Notes: generated by a model from the letters alone, not told the origin. Shown: positions 22,066 to 32,209, numbered from the stretch's first letter. The stretch: 64,000 nucleotides of DNA from Acidimicrobiia bacterium (GCA_020850945.1 JADZDR010000052.1:1-64000), one strand, 5' to 3'. Numbers and translations: made by a program.

Positions 22066-24645
22066 ATGCGTACGAAGACGACTCCGTTCACAGTGAGGCG
22101 TCCACCCCCACGTCTTCTCGGCCGCACATGGTGGTCCCAGTTCCTGCGCCTGCACATGCGTCCTCTGCAGCGCGAGTGGCCGCGTGCGGTTCCCGTAGCC
22201 GCCGCCGTCGGCTTCGGGACGGCCCTTCTCATCGCATTCGCCGTGCTCTACTCGGCCCTCGGCCGTCCGTTCAGCAGTGCACCCGAGGATCTCATAGGGC
22301 AGATCGACTTGCAGGTGAGGTCGGAGATCGCGGACCGCGTGCCTGCCCACGTCGTAAGGCAGGTCCGCGACACCGAAGGAGTCGAGAACGCGTTCCCGGC
22401 GGTGGGGCGGCTGCAGATGCTCCATGCCGGGCGGGATCGGGCCGCGGGCGCCCTTGTCGTCGGAACGGACTGCTCGGCGCGCCTCCTTGCCGCCGAGGAC
22501 TGTCAGGCGCGCATGACACGTTGGTCCGAGCGGGACGAGGCCGGTGTCCCGGTCGTCATGAGCCAGGCGCTCGCGCATGACCTCGGCGTGAGCGTCGGTT
22601 CGTTCGCGTCCGTGGGAGGAGGTCCAGCCGACTCCCTGTACGTGGATGAGGTCGTGGCATCCGACGCGTACGACGATGCCAACGCCGGTTATTGGGTCGT
22701 GGGGGAGATCTCGAGCATCGCCGGGGTGCTCGGTGACGATCCGGACAGCATCAAGGCCGTCTACGTCACCGCGCGTGACGGGGTCGACGTGGCGGGGGCA
22801 TTGCGCGAGCGTCTCGGGTCGGGGTTCGTCGTGGAGCGTCCCGGCGCCGAGCTCAGCATGATCCTCAGCGCGACTCGCACGCTCGTCGGTATGGCGGGCG
22901 TCGTCATGCTCATGGTCGGTGTCCTCGTGGCGAGCACCGTGTTCGGTGTGTTCGTGCAGTCGAAGCACAAGCCCGTGGCACTCGCCTTCCTCAACGGGGG
23001 GTCCTCGAGCGTCCTCCTCGGCATCGCTGTCGAAGCTGCCGTGCTCGGCCTCGTCGGTGCCATGTGCCTCGTGCCCGTGGCCCTCGTGCTCGGCCGATGG
23101 CTCATCGAATCCGTGGGCGGTGCCATGGTGGCCGACACAGGAGCCCGGCTCTCCGCCGACGTGCCGTGGCTCGTGGTCGCCGCCCTCGTCGCGGGTGGCG
23201 GCATACTCGGCGGGATCGGGTCCTCCCTCGGATCCCTGCATCACCTGCGCGAGGCCGGGGCCCTGCCCGCCGTGGGGCGGGAGCCGCCGGGTCGGGGCGC
23301 GTTCCCGTCGAGGCCGATCCTGATCGCAGGCCTCCTTGCCGTCGTCGTGGGGCTGGCGGGTGCGTGGGCGTACGGGAAGGGTCTCGTTCCCCAAGCCGGT
23401 CTTCTCGCATCCACGGGAGTCGCCGTCGTCGGCATCGTGCTCGCCGTCATGTCGCTCGCGCCGGAGATGTACCGTGTGTTCCGCAGGGCAGTCGCGGGCG
23501 TGGGCAGGGCGGGTGCTGTCGTGGTGGCCTCCACCGTGGGCAGGGAGCAACTCCGCCTGGCGGCGGTGGTCGGCACGATCGGGGTTGCGTCCTTCATCCT
23601 GGTCGGGGCGTCGGCGAGCGAGGCGTTGACTGCCAAGGCGGTCGTCCGCAACATCTCCGCGGAGATGGGGTCGCGTGCCGTCGTCTCGGCTCGCGTGCAG
23701 GGATCACAGATCAGCCAGAACATCTCGGAGGAAGTCGTGGCCGAACTCGCGACCCTCGAGGGTGTGAGGGCTGCCTTGCCCCAGTATCTCGCAGTCGTGG
23801 ACGTGGACGAGCAACCGGTCAATGCACTCGGCACGGCACCGGAATCGCCGCGACGCCTGTTTCGCGACGCGGACGGTGAGGCCTTCTGGTCGAAGCTCAC
23901 GGAGGACGCCGTGGTCCTCACCCCGCCGCTCGCCCGGCGCCTCGGTGTCGGGGAAGGCGATCGGATCCGTGTCCCCACGCTCGGGGGCGAGAGGGAACTC
24001 GACGTGGCGGGTGTGGAGTCCACACACTGGGGTTACGACAATGGGGTCGGGGACATGATGGTCGTGTCGGATGACCTCGCGAGGGAAGCGTGGCGGGCCG
24101 GGATCTATTCCGTCATCCTCGACTCTGCTGCCGGTACCGAACCGGGCGCGCTGGCCGCAGGCGTGGAGGGCATGGGGGTGGCGGGTCTCCACGTTGTCAC
24201 GGTGGAGGACCTGCCCCAGGTCGGGTCGCACGCGCTCGACCAGGTCTTCCAGCCACTCGAACGCATCGCGTGGGTGACCCTTGTCATAGCCGCCGTCGCG
24301 GTTCTCAACTTCATGTTGCTCGACCTGCGGGAGAGCAGGGCGAGGCGGGCGACGTGGCGTTTGCACGGGTTCGACGCGGCCGCGGAGCGGCGCGTGGTAC
24401 TGCTCGAGGGTCTGGCGGTAGGCCTCTTCGGTGCCCTGGTCGGGGTCTTCGGCGGGTGGGTGTTCTCGTTCATCGTGAGCCTCGCCGCCCCGTCGATCAT
24501 GGGCGGCCGTGTGGCCTGGGCTCCCGAGCTCGGCGCCGCGGCCGTGGGGGCTGTGCTCGTCCTCGGCCTGAGCGTGCTCGGCACCCTTCCGGCCGTGTGG
24601 AAAGCAGGACGGCTCGACATCGCGGAGGCGTTGCGAGGCAACTGA
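22066..24645 (+). CDS. FtsX-family ABC transporter permease
   Basis: An 859-residue permease. The chosen ATG 22066 has GAGG upstream; ATGs slightly downstream are possible. One transmembrane helix near residue 40 precedes a ~200-residue extracellular (MacB_PCD-like) domain. Three helices follow around residues 275-390, then a central pair (~420-480), a second extracellular domain (~500-720), and a final three-helix FtsX core (~735-850). This duplicated layout suits export or extraction of lipids, lipoproteins or peptides. It works with the divergently encoded LolD-type ATPase at 21321. Confidence 0.9.
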   Translation: MRTKTTPFTVRRPPPRLLGRTWWSQFLRLHMRPLQREWPRAVPVAAAVGFGTALLIAFAVLYSALGRPFSSAPEDLIGQIDLQVRSEIADRVPAHVVRQVRDTEGVENAFPAVGRLQMLHAGRDRAAGALVVGTDCSARLLAAEDCQARMTRWSERDEAGVPVVMSQALAHDLGVSVGSFASVGGGPADSLYVDEVVASDAYDDANAGYWVVGEISSIAGVLGDDPDSIKAVYVTARDGVDVAGALRERLGSGFVVERPGAELSMILSATRTLVGMAGVVMLMVGVLVASTVFGVFVQSKHKPVALAFLNGGSSSVLLGIAVEAAVLGLVGAMCLVPVALVLGRWLIESVGGAMVADTGARLSADVPWLVVAALVAGGGILGGIGSSLGSLHHLREAGALPAVGREPPGRGAFPSRPILIAGLLAVVVGLAGAWAYGKGLVPQAGLLASTGVAVVGIVLAVMSLAPEMYRVFRRAVAGVGRAGAVVVASTVGREQLRLAAVVGTIGVASFILVGASASEALTAKAVVRNISAEMGSRAVVSARVQGSQISQNISEEVVAELATLEGVRAALPQYLAVVDVDEQPVNALGTAPESPRRLFRDADGEAFWSKLTEDAVVLTPPLARRLGVGEGDRIRVPTLGGERELDVAGVESTHWGYDNGVGDMMVVSDDLAREAWRAGIYSVILDSAAGTEPGALAAGVEGMGVAGLHVVTVEDLPQVGSHALDQVFQPLERIAWVTLVIAAVAVLNFMLLDLRESRARRATWRLHGFDAAAERRVVLLEGLAVGLFGALVGVFGGWVFSFIVSLAAPSIMGGRVAWAPELGAAAVGAVLVLGLSVLGTLPAVWKAGRLDIAEALRGN

Positions 24646-24668
24646 GCCCCGCCCCTCGGTTCCCTGCC

Positions 24669-26171
24669 TCAGAGCAGCGGAAGCGAGAACGTGAACGTGG
24701 ATCCGATATCCGGTTGGGACTGGACCGAGATGGTCCCGCCGTGACGTTCGACGATCCGGCGGACGAGGGCGAGGCCGATGCCTTCTCCGTCCGAGCCTGC
24801 GGCGTGGAGGCGCGTGAACATCGTGAAGAGCCGGTCCTTCTGGTGGTGGGGGATGCCGATGCCGTTGTCGGATATGGAGATGACGGCATACGTGCCGTCA
24901 CTCCCGCCCCTGACATCGATGTGCGGCGTCACCCCGGGGCGGCGGTACTTGAGGGCGTTGGCCAGCAGGTTGGCGAACACCTGGCCGAGTTGGGCGGCAT
25001 CACCGGCGACGCGTGGCAGCGGTTCGCGCTCGATGACGGCGCCGGTGGCCTCGATCTCGCCGGCCAGGCTGCGGAGAGCGCCCGCGACGAGGGCGTCCGT
25101 GTCGACTTGGCGGGTCATGTCGCCCCCCTCGGTCTGGACGCGGGCGAGGCGGAGGAGGCCGTCGATCATCGCCTGGCCCCTCCGCGCGTTCGCCTCGAGC
25201 TCTTCGAGGTACAGGGGCACGTCGCCGGGGAGCTCGCGACCGGCGAACTCCTCGCGGATGAGCTCGGCGATGTGGCCGACGTTGCGGATCGGTGTCTTCA
25301 GGTCGTGTGACGCCATGTACGCGAACTCGGTGAGGTCACGGTTCTCTGCGAGCGCCTGGCGCAGGTTCGACTCGGCACGTTTGAGGGCAGTGATGTCCTG
25401 CACGGCTCCACCGATGAACTGCCGGGCGCTGTTCGTCGCCCGCAGGCGGCAGTAGGACGTGAGCCACCACGCCTCCTCGTCGGGTCGTCGCGGGTCGGGT
25501 GCGCTCACCTCGCCGTGGCGCGTATCACCTGATTCCATGACCCGGTCCCAGATGGGTTGCAGGGTCGGTGCCATCTGCGGCACGATCTCGCTGAGAGTCG
25601 CGCCGAGATGCTCGTCCACGCTGCGACCGTTGATCGCGGCCATCATGCGGTTGATCGCGTGGCACCTGTAGACACCGTCACCTTCGTACTCGTAGAGGCA
25701 GAGACCGATCGGTGCCTCGCGGAGGAACTGCTCGTAGATGCGGAGGCGATCCTCCGTCTCGACGAACTCCGTGATGTCCTCGGATATGCCGAGGAGGTAG
25801 GCGGGATCACCGTCGGCGTCGACTATCGGGACTTTCTTGGTGTGCAGCCAGCGCCGCCCCTGGTCCCGAGTCTCGATGGGTTCACGCGGGATGTCGAGCA
25901 CGCCGGGGGCCTCGAACACGTTGCGGTCCTTGTCCGTGAAGAAGTCCGCCTGATCGGTGGGGAAGAAGTCGTAGTCGTTCTTGCCGAGCATCTCGGCACG
26001 CGGATAGCCGAGCAGGTCCTCACCGGCCCGGTTGAAGAGCACGAACGTGAGGTTCGCGGCCTCCTTCACGAAGATCATGTTCGGGATGTGCTCCACGATG
26101 AGGCGGAGGAGGCTCGTGTCGTCGTCAGCCTCGCCCGGGACTCCCATCGGCAGCCGCGTGTTCTGATCCAT
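24669..26171 (-). CDS. PAS-domain sensor histidine kinase
   Basis: A 500-residue soluble kinase with no membrane helices. Two PAS domains (residues ~20-140 and ~145-270) are followed by HisKA (~285-360; His in Y-M-A-S-H-D-L-K-T-P-I-R-N-V) and HATPase_c (~385-500; N-box L-L-A-N-A-L-K-Y-R, G-boxes D-N-G-I-G-I and G-E-G-I-G-L-A-L-V-R-R-I-V-E). The architecture is like bacteriophytochrome or cyanobacterial light/redox kinases. No adjacent response regulator is seen. The 5' end overlaps the 3' end of the heme A synthase gene by 47 bases, so expression is probably coupled. Confidence 0.92.
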   Translation of the reverse strand: MDQNTRLPMGVPGEADDDTSLLRLIVEHIPNMIFVKEAANLTFVLFNRAGEDLLGYPRAEMLGKNDYDFFPTDQADFFTDKDRNVFEAPGVLDIPREPIETRDQGRRWLHTKKVPIVDADGDPAYLLGISEDITEFVETEDRLRIYEQFLREAPIGLCLYEYEGDGVYRCHAINRMMAAINGRSVDEHLGATLSEIVPQMAPTLQPIWDRVMESGDTRHGEVSAPDPRRPDEEAWWLTSYCRLRATNSARQFIGGAVQDITALKRAESNLRQALAENRDLTEFAYMASHDLKTPIRNVGHIAELIREEFAGRELPGDVPLYLEELEANARRGQAMIDGLLRLARVQTEGGDMTRQVDTDALVAGALRSLAGEIEATGAVIEREPLPRVAGDAAQLGQVFANLLANALKYRRPGVTPHIDVRGGSDGTYAVISISDNGIGIPHHQKDRLFTMFTRLHAAGSDGEGIGLALVRRIVERHGGTISVQSQPDIGSTFTFSLPLL

Positions 26172-27243
26172 GTAGATCAGTATCGCGCACGTGGATGTGG
26201 TCGTGGACCACGCGGACGTTCGCGTCCGTGCCCGATTCGTGGACGGTGAAGAGGGTCAGCCCGAACAGCGCGACCGCGACCGCCTGGTGGGCCGTGCCCA
26301 AGGCGACGGGCACGGCGAGGAGGAGGGTCGAGATGCCGAGACCGACCTGGAGGACGGCGAGCCCGATGAGCGCCCATGCCGCAGCCCGCAGCCTGCCACG
26401 CGCGCTGTGGCTCAACAGGTACGCACCGTAGGCGACGACGCACCCGAACAGGAGCAGGGCCAGCACCCGATGCTGGAACTGGACCGTCGCCATGTTGTCG
26501 AGGAAGTTCGCCCACACCGGTGTCTCCTCGAGGAGGCCCTCGGGCACGAGACGGCCCCCCATGAGCGGAAACGTGTTGTAGGCGAACCCGGCCCGTGTGC
26601 CTGCGACGAAACCCCCGGAGACCATCGTGAGGAGAACGAAGCCGAGGAGGGCCCAGCCCGCCTTCCTGCCCGCAGCCGGGGCAGGGGTGTCGGGGGGAGA
26701 CCGGTCGAGGACGTCGAGCGCGGTCCAGAGAACCGCGCCGAAGATGACTGTGGCGAGGACGAGGTGGGCGCTGAGCCGGACCGGGCTCACGCGGGGCATG
26801 TCGACGAGCCCGCTCGCGACCATGACCCAGCCGAGGACACCCTCGAGCGCGACGAGGCCGAAGATCACGAGGAGGCGCACGAACAGCGGCCTGTCGATGC
26901 GGCGTCGCAGCGCGAACCAGATCGTGGGGAGGATCAGGGCGAGGCCGATGACGCGACCGACGAGGCGGTGCGCCCACTCCACCCAGAAGATCCCCTTGAA
27001 CTCGCCGAGGGTCATGTCGGAGTTCTCCGCCTCGTACTCGGGAAAGGCCTTGTACTCACCGAAGGCCTCCTCCCACGCATCCTGCGTGAGGGGGGGAAGC
27101 GTCCCCATGACGGGGTCCCAGTCGACGATCGAGAGACCCGACTGCGTGAGACGTGTGACTCCGCCGAGGACGATCATGGCGTAGACGAGACCGGCCACGA
27201 CGAGGAGCCAGACCCCCACGGTCCGCGGGTACGACGGGGACAC
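26125..27243 (-). CDS. ctaA: Heme A synthase (CtaA/COX15)
   Basis: A 372-residue membrane protein with eight predicted helices. It oxidises the C8 methyl of heme O to give heme A for aa3-type cytochrome oxidase. Visible hallmarks are G-G-V-T-R-L-T-Q-S-G-L-S-I-V-D-W near the N-terminus, the heme-ligand histidines in F-W-V-E-W-A-H-R-L-V-G-R and L-S-A-H-L, V-Q-F-Q-H-R and G-T-A-H-Q-A. The N-terminal loop is of the COX15 (proteobacterial/mitochondrial) type, without the Cys-pair loop of Bacillus CtaA. The GTG start follows the dienoyl-CoA isomerase stop by three bases. Confidence 0.93.
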   Translation of the reverse strand: MSPSYPRTVGVWLLVVAGLVYAMIVLGGVTRLTQSGLSIVDWDPVMGTLPPLTQDAWEEAFGEYKAFPEYEAENSDMTLGEFKGIFWVEWAHRLVGRVIGLALILPTIWFALRRRIDRPLFVRLLVIFGLVALEGVLGWVMVASGLVDMPRVSPVRLSAHLVLATVIFGAVLWTALDVLDRSPPDTPAPAAGRKAGWALLGFVLLTMVSGGFVAGTRAGFAYNTFPLMGGRLVPEGLLEETPVWANFLDNMATVQFQHRVLALLLFGCVVAYGAYLLSHSARGRLRAAAWALIGLAVLQVGLGISTLLLAVPVALGTAHQAVAVALFGLTLFTVHESGTDANVRVVHDHIHVRDTDLHGSEHAAADGSPGRG

Positions 27244-27246
27244 GCC

Positions 27247-28062
27247 TCAATCCCCCGTGAAGCGCGGTGGTCTCTTCTCCACGAACGCCGCCAGCGCCTC
27301 ACCGAGGTCGTCGCTCGGGAGAAACGCCGCGTTCCAGGTCGCCACGTACCGCAGGCCCCGATCCCACTCTTCGCGCAGGGGCGCCATGAGCATCTCCTTC
27401 ACACCGAAAACGGCAAGGGGCGAGTTGGCGGCGATCTCGGCGGCGAGGGCCTGCGCAGCATCGACGGTCGCCTCTCGCGACTCGTAGACGTCGTTCACGA
27501 GGCCGATCCTCTCGGCGCGGGCGGCGTCGATGTCGCGGCCCGTGAGGGCGAGCTCGGCGACGTGGCCGCGGCCGATGATCCCCGGTAGGCGCTGCAGGGT
27601 TCCCACGTCGGCGGTCATCGCCATCCGCGTCTCACGCACACTGAACACGGCGTCACGGGCGGCGACACGGATGTCGCAGGCTGTGATGAGGTCGATCGCG
27701 CCGCCGATGACCCAGCCGTGCACGGCCGCGACGACCGGCTTCGGGCAGTCGGCCACGGCTGTGATCGACGCCTGGAGCCTGAGCACGAGCTCGCGCATGT
27801 GGAGCTTCTGGGCGGCGACGGACCCGGCGTCACCGCCGGCGATCTCTCCAGCCATGGACTTGAGATCGAGGCCGACGCTGAAGGCCGGGCCGTCGGCGGC
27901 GATGACTACGGTCCGGATTTCGGGGTCGGCACCCAGGTCCGCCATGTGGCGGGGGAGTCCGTCCCAGAAGGCGGGTCCCATCGCGTTGCGGCGGTCGGGG
28001 TCGGCGAGGAAGAGGGTCGCGACATGGCCGTCGCGTTCGATGCGGAAGGCGTCTTCGGGCAT
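27247..28062 (-). CDS. Enoyl-CoA hydratase/isomerase family, dienoyl-CoA isomerase type
   Basis: A 271-residue crotonase-fold protein starting at ATG 28062 with a GAGAGAGA ribosome region. The acyl-CoA oxyanion hole is formed by the F-S-V-G-L-D-L segment and the G-G-A-I-D-L loop. Asp124, Glu144 and Asp152 have the same spacing (20 and 8) as the catalytic Asp176, Glu196 and Asp204 of mammalian ECH1, and A-D-V-G-T-L-Q-R-L-P is diagnostic for delta3,5-delta2,4-dienoyl-CoA isomerase. It should act in beta-oxidation of odd-position unsaturated fatty acids. It heads a short same-strand run with heme A synthase and the PAS kinase. Confidence 0.9.
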   Translation of the reverse strand: MPEDAFRIERDGHVATLFLADPDRRNAMGPAFWDGLPRHMADLGADPEIRTVVIAADGPAFSVGLDLKSMAGEIAGGDAGSVAAQKLHMRELVLRLQASITAVADCPKPVVAAVHGWVIGGAIDLITACDIRVAARDAVFSVRETRMAMTADVGTLQRLPGIIGRGHVAELALTGRDIDAARAERIGLVNDVYESREATVDAAQALAAEIAANSPLAVFGVKEMLMAPLREEWDRGLRYVATWNAAFLPSDDLGEALAAFVEKRPPRFTGD

Positions 28063-28188
28063 GCGGATCTCTCTCGGGAGCGTCTCGGGATGTGGCGACG
28101 ATAGTTCGCTCTCGTGCGGGTGAAAGATTCCCCGGGTGGCGGACATCGATCTCACTGACAGGACCTGAAGTGGCTCGAGGAGGGGACC

Positions 28189-31044
28189 ATGTGGAGGCGT
28201 TCGTTTTCGATGCTCGTCGTGTTCGGGCTCGCTCTTTTGGGTCTTGTGGGCATCGGCCCGGTGCCGGCCGATGCCGCCGCCGCGGAACCCACAGGAGGCA
28301 TCCTGATCCAGGCCTGTGGGACGTATTTCGTGCCACCCGGAGACTGCGAACTGAACGCGGCGGACGCATCCCACCTCGGGACCCACGCTGTGGGGAACCC
28401 GTCGTTCAGTCCCTACGAGATGCGCCGGTCGCCCGTCTCGAACAGAGTCGCGGCCGTCGGGTACAGCGCCGGCGTCGACAAGGTCGTGGTGTTCGACGCG
28501 GACTCCACGCTCGTGCGGTCGGTCGAGGCCACGCCCGGGGCAGGGCTCGAGAGGGCGTTGAGCTGGGATCCGGCCGGAAGCCGTGTCGTCTATGCCGAAC
28601 AGGACGGCACGGAAGCACGCCTCATGCTCCTCGACGTCACCTCGGGATCGACGACCGAGCTCGGCGCGTGGCCGTCCACCACCACCGAGGAGGCCGTGCA
28701 CTCGATCGACTGGTCTCCCGACGGTGCCACCATCGCCCTCTCCGGAGGGCACGACTCCGAAACACCCGTGGGTCTCTGGACGGCGGATGTGGCAACCGGC
28801 GTTGTGACCCAGCGCGTCTCGCATCTCGTCGGAGGTGTGCGCTGGTCTCCGGACGGCGAGCAGATCGGCTACGCGGCCTGCCGTCTCCCCGGGGCCTCGG
28901 CAGTGCACGAGCTGCGCGTGCAGGACGCCGCCTTCGCGTCGGCGCCAGGTGTCCTGCAGAGCTACACGGCACCCGACGAGAGCTGCTTGCCGCTCTCGTC
29001 AGGTTGGGACGACCCGGTCAACAACGAGGTCGCCTGGCATCCGGACGGCGACAGGGTCGTGGCGTGGTCCCGGGATCCGTCAACGGGCGCGAGGCTCAGG
29101 GTCATCGACATGACGGGATCCGTGCTGGCTGAGACGGAGACGGAGGCGTACACGGCAGCCGGGCTCGCCTGGGCCCCGGACGGAAGCGGGGTCCTCTACG
29201 TCGATGTCATCGCCATGTCCATCTGGTCGGGGTCGCTCTCGCTCACGCTGCACGTGCTCCCGGCCGACCTCAGTGCCGACGAGGGGATACTCGTGGCGGC
29301 ACTCGTGGACGGCATGTTCCTCAATGCCCGTGCCGTCTGGGCCCGCGGCGAGTCCCTTCAGCCCTACGCGATCCCTGATCCGTATCGCGTCAGCCCGGGT
29401 CGGACGCTGTCGGTTGCGTCACCCGGCGTGCTCGGCAACGACCTCACATACGGGACCCCGACCACGGCATCGTTGACGTCCGGACCTGCCGGATTGGCAC
29501 TCGGCGCCAACGGCGCCCTCTCGTACGCGGCTCCCCCGACCGAGGGAACCCACGCGTTCGACTACGGCCTCACATCTCCAGGGGGAGCCTCGTCGGCGAC
29601 GGGCACCGTCCACGTCGATGCCCCACCACCCCTCGATCTGACCGTGACCGAATGTCCCGGCGCCTTCCGGAGCGAACCGCCTTACGACCCCTCGTGCGAT
29701 ATCACGGTCCGGGACCTCCAGGCCGAGACCTCGACCGGCCTCTTCACGGGGCCCGCTCTCCCGACCTCGTGGAACGCGGATCACACGCGGGTCGTCACGG
29801 GCGAGCCATCCGGCGAAGACCCGGAGGCGGAGGACTGGGGCCTCGTGGTCAGGGACGCGTCGATGGCGGAGACCTGGCGGACCGAGTTTCGAGCCCCACT
29901 GGATCTCTGGTCCGAATTGTGGTCAGCGGGGGGCGAGTACCTCGCCTACCCCGACACGTCGGCAGAGTCGATGCTCGAAGTCCACACCGTGCGTTTCGAC
30001 GGAACCGGCGACCAGATCGTCGTCTCGCAGCCCCTGCCGTCACCGGAGGAGTCTGTCGAGCTCAGATGGTCCCCGCAGGACGACGATCGCCTCTTCGTGC
30101 GGATCGGCTCGACGATCAGGGTCTACGACGGCTCGAGCCTCACGGCGGAGCTGTCACTCGAGGAGTACGACTTGGACGACTTCGTGCCGAGTCCCGTCGA
30201 CGCCGACGTGTTCGCCTACACGCGGCATGTGGCCATCGACCAGGTTCCGAGGCTCCAGGTGCGACTGCGAGACATCTCGACGGGATCGGACATCCCGCTC
30301 GCCGACTTCGAGAGCGTCGGGCTGCCTTCCAACACGGCGTGGAGCCCGGACGGAGGGACCATCGCCCTGTTCGCAGTCGAGGTCGACGACCCGAGTCTTG
30401 GGATCTGGCTCGTCGACGTGGACGCGGCGACGAAGACCCTGTGGCGGGAGCTGGCCGGGATGTATCTGGACCTGTACCCCCTGCAGTTGGAGTTCTCACC
30501 CGACGGCTCGAGCCTCGGTTGGGTCGAGGTGAGAGGTCTGTACGAGGGGCTGGACCTGACGTCCACGCTGCGTGTCCAGGAGTTGGACGCGGCCGTGCCG
30601 ATCACGCTCGTGGAGGATGCGCCGGGCGGCGTGTTCTTCTCGTGGGGTGCTCCGGCGGATTCCCCGGCGACGCCCGATCACGTGAAGCTCACCGTCTCGG
30701 GTGGCGGCATGGGGTACGCAGCCGACGCTGATCTGACGGCCGGGAACCTGCGTGTCGTGAAGAACAGCTCCGGTGTGGCGTCCGTGGCGGGTGCGGGGAC
30801 GTTCCCGGGCCGGAACGCGGCTTCGGCATCGATGTCGGTGTCCCTGAACCGGCTCTGGATCCTGCCGTTGTGGTTGGGGAACGTGCGCGTGAACGACGGC
30901 GCGTATCACTTCGACGGCTTGATGTTGTTCCCGTCGGTGTCGCCGACCCAGACCGGTGCGTCCGTGAACGGGAGCTGGCTGCAGCTCACGTCGTTCCCGT
31001 GGGGCATGGGCTCGCTCAACCTGACCGTGGCGGATCGGTCCTGA
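28189..31044 (+). CDS. Large secreted beta-propeller protein with RLWIL C-terminal domain
   Basis: A 951-residue protein starting at ATG 28189 with GAGGAGGGG at ideal spacing. Residues 1-32 are a signal peptide. Residues ~70-390 hold TolB/WD40-like PD40 strands (W-S-P-D-G-x, W-H-P-D-G-D, W-A-P-D-G-S), residues ~395-480 a cadherin-like/VCBS-type linker (S-P-G-G-A-S-S-A-T-G-T-V), and residues ~490-820 a second propeller. The last ~120 residues (830-951) form a domain with R-L-W-I-L-P-L-W-L-G-N-V that is clearly homologous to the C-terminus of the HAF protein at 804-2321. No catalytic site is recognised; a binding or adhesive surface role is likely. Confidence 0.85.
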   Translation: MWRRSFSMLVVFGLALLGLVGIGPVPADAAAAEPTGGILIQACGTYFVPPGDCELNAADASHLGTHAVGNPSFSPYEMRRSPVSNRVAAVGYSAGVDKVVVFDADSTLVRSVEATPGAGLERALSWDPAGSRVVYAEQDGTEARLMLLDVTSGSTTELGAWPSTTTEEAVHSIDWSPDGATIALSGGHDSETPVGLWTADVATGVVTQRVSHLVGGVRWSPDGEQIGYAACRLPGASAVHELRVQDAAFASAPGVLQSYTAPDESCLPLSSGWDDPVNNEVAWHPDGDRVVAWSRDPSTGARLRVIDMTGSVLAETETEAYTAAGLAWAPDGSGVLYVDVIAMSIWSGSLSLTLHVLPADLSADEGILVAALVDGMFLNARAVWARGESLQPYAIPDPYRVSPGRTLSVASPGVLGNDLTYGTPTTASLTSGPAGLALGANGALSYAAPPTEGTHAFDYGLTSPGGASSATGTVHVDAPPPLDLTVTECPGAFRSEPPYDPSCDITVRDLQAETSTGLFTGPALPTSWNADHTRVVTGEPSGEDPEAEDWGLVVRDASMAETWRTEFRAPLDLWSELWSAGGEYLAYPDTSAESMLEVHTVRFDGTGDQIVVSQPLPSPEESVELRWSPQDDDRLFVRIGSTIRVYDGSSLTAELSLEEYDLDDFVPSPVDADVFAYTRHVAIDQVPRLQVRLRDISTGSDIPLADFESVGLPSNTAWSPDGGTIALFAVEVDDPSLGIWLVDVDAATKTLWRELAGMYLDLYPLQLEFSPDGSSLGWVEVRGLYEGLDLTSTLRVQELDAAVPITLVEDAPGGVFFSWGAPADSPATPDHVKLTVSGGGMGYAADADLTAGNLRVVKNSSGVASVAGAGTFPGRNAASASMSVSLNRLWILPLWLGNVRVNDGAYHFDGLMLFPSVSPTQTGASVNGSWLQLTSFPWGMGSLNLTVADRS

Positions 31045-31072
31045 GCCGCCGGGGGTCTCTGCGCGGATCCCG

Positions 31073-32209
31073 CTAGCCGATGGCTTCGCGATAGACCGCG
31101 AGGGTCGACTCGGCGCATCTCGCCCACGAGAACCGGGCCGCCCGCTCGTAGCCGGCCGTGACGAAGCGGGCGCGCAGCACCCGGTCGTCGAGGACGCGGC
31201 CGAGGGCAGCCGTCCAGGCGGCGACGCTCCGCGGGTCGACCAGATACGCAGCGCCGTCCGAGACCTCCCGCAGCGACGGGATGTCCGAGCAGACGACGGG
31301 CGTGCCCTGGGCCATCGCCTCGAGCACGGGCAGGCCGAACCCCTCGTGGATGCTGGGGACGGCGACCAGATCGGCGCCGGCGTAGAGGGCCTTGAGGTGC
31401 CCGGCCGGCACCGCGCCGAGGGGGAGGAGCCGGTCGGCGAGCGAGGCCCGTGCATCCTCGGGTACGAGGCCGCCGTCGAGCCAGCCTGACGGGCCGACGA
31501 GCACGAGACGGTGAGTGGTCTGCGAGGCGCTCGCCAGCTCGGCGAAGGCGGACACGAGCGTGCCCACGTTCTTGCGCGGTTCGAGCGAGCCCACCCAGAG
31601 GAGGTAGGGAACATCGGCGAGTCCGTGGGCGCGCAGCACGTCAGTGACCGTCGCGGGCGGGGCGGGTGTGGGGTCGACGCCGTTGGGGACGACGCGGATG
31701 CGTGCCGGATCGATGCCGGTGTTCCCGCGTATCTCGGCGGCGGCGGCCTCGCTCACGGCGATCACGAGGTCGGCACGTTCGGCCGCGTGCAGGCCCTGCG
31801 TGTGGAAGCGAACGCCGCGGCGGGGGAACGTCTCGGGGAAGAGGAGTGGCGCCACGTCGTGCACCGTGACCACGAGGGGCGTCCTCTGTCGCGGGGGCAC
31901 AGCCACGGACGGGGCGTGGATCACGTCCACGGCGCCGAGCCCCTGCCCGAACCAGGGCAGGGGTGGGAGGCGCAGCGCGTGCCACGCGTCGTAGAGGAGG
32001 GGGCGGGGCAGAGGCACACGCGCCGCATCCCGTCGTAACCCCACGTCGGCCAGGGCGGCCCGCACCGCCGCCCGTGGGTGAAGAGCGGTGAAGGCGACAA
32101 CGTCGACGTCGTCCCGGGCGGCGAAGGCCCCGAGGAGAGCCCGGCAGTAGGTGCCGATACCCCCGGGGACCGGATGGAGAAGCTGTTCGGCGTTGAACGC
32201 GATCCTCAC
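31073..32209 (-). CDS. Glycosyltransferase, GT4 family
   Basis: A 378-residue GT-B enzyme of the mannosyl/rhamnosyl-transferase-like group. Features: N-terminal F-N-A-E-Q-L-L-H-P-V-P-G-G-I-G-T-Y; linker V-V-T-V-H-D-V-A-P; C-terminal V-V-P-N-G-V-D, L-W-V-G-S-L-E-P-R-K-N-V and S-I-H-E-G-F-G-L-P-V-L-E-A-M-A-Q-G. The GTG start overlaps the upstream gene stop (GTGA). It is the last gene of a five-gene minus-strand operon (38310 down to 31073). Confidence 0.92.
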   Translation of the reverse strand: MRIAFNAEQLLHPVPGGIGTYCRALLGAFAARDDVDVVAFTALHPRAAVRAALADVGLRRDAARVPLPRPLLYDAWHALRLPPLPWFGQGLGAVDVIHAPSVAVPPRQRTPLVVTVHDVAPLLFPETFPRRGVRFHTQGLHAAERADLVIAVSEAAAAEIRGNTGIDPARIRVVPNGVDPTPAPPATVTDVLRAHGLADVPYLLWVGSLEPRKNVGTLVSAFAELASASQTTHRLVLVGPSGWLDGGLVPEDARASLADRLLPLGAVPAGHLKALYAGADLVAVPSIHEGFGLPVLEAMAQGTPVVCSDIPSLREVSDGAAYLVDPRSVAAWTAALGRVLDDRVLRARFVTAGYERAARFSWARCAESTLAVYREAIG

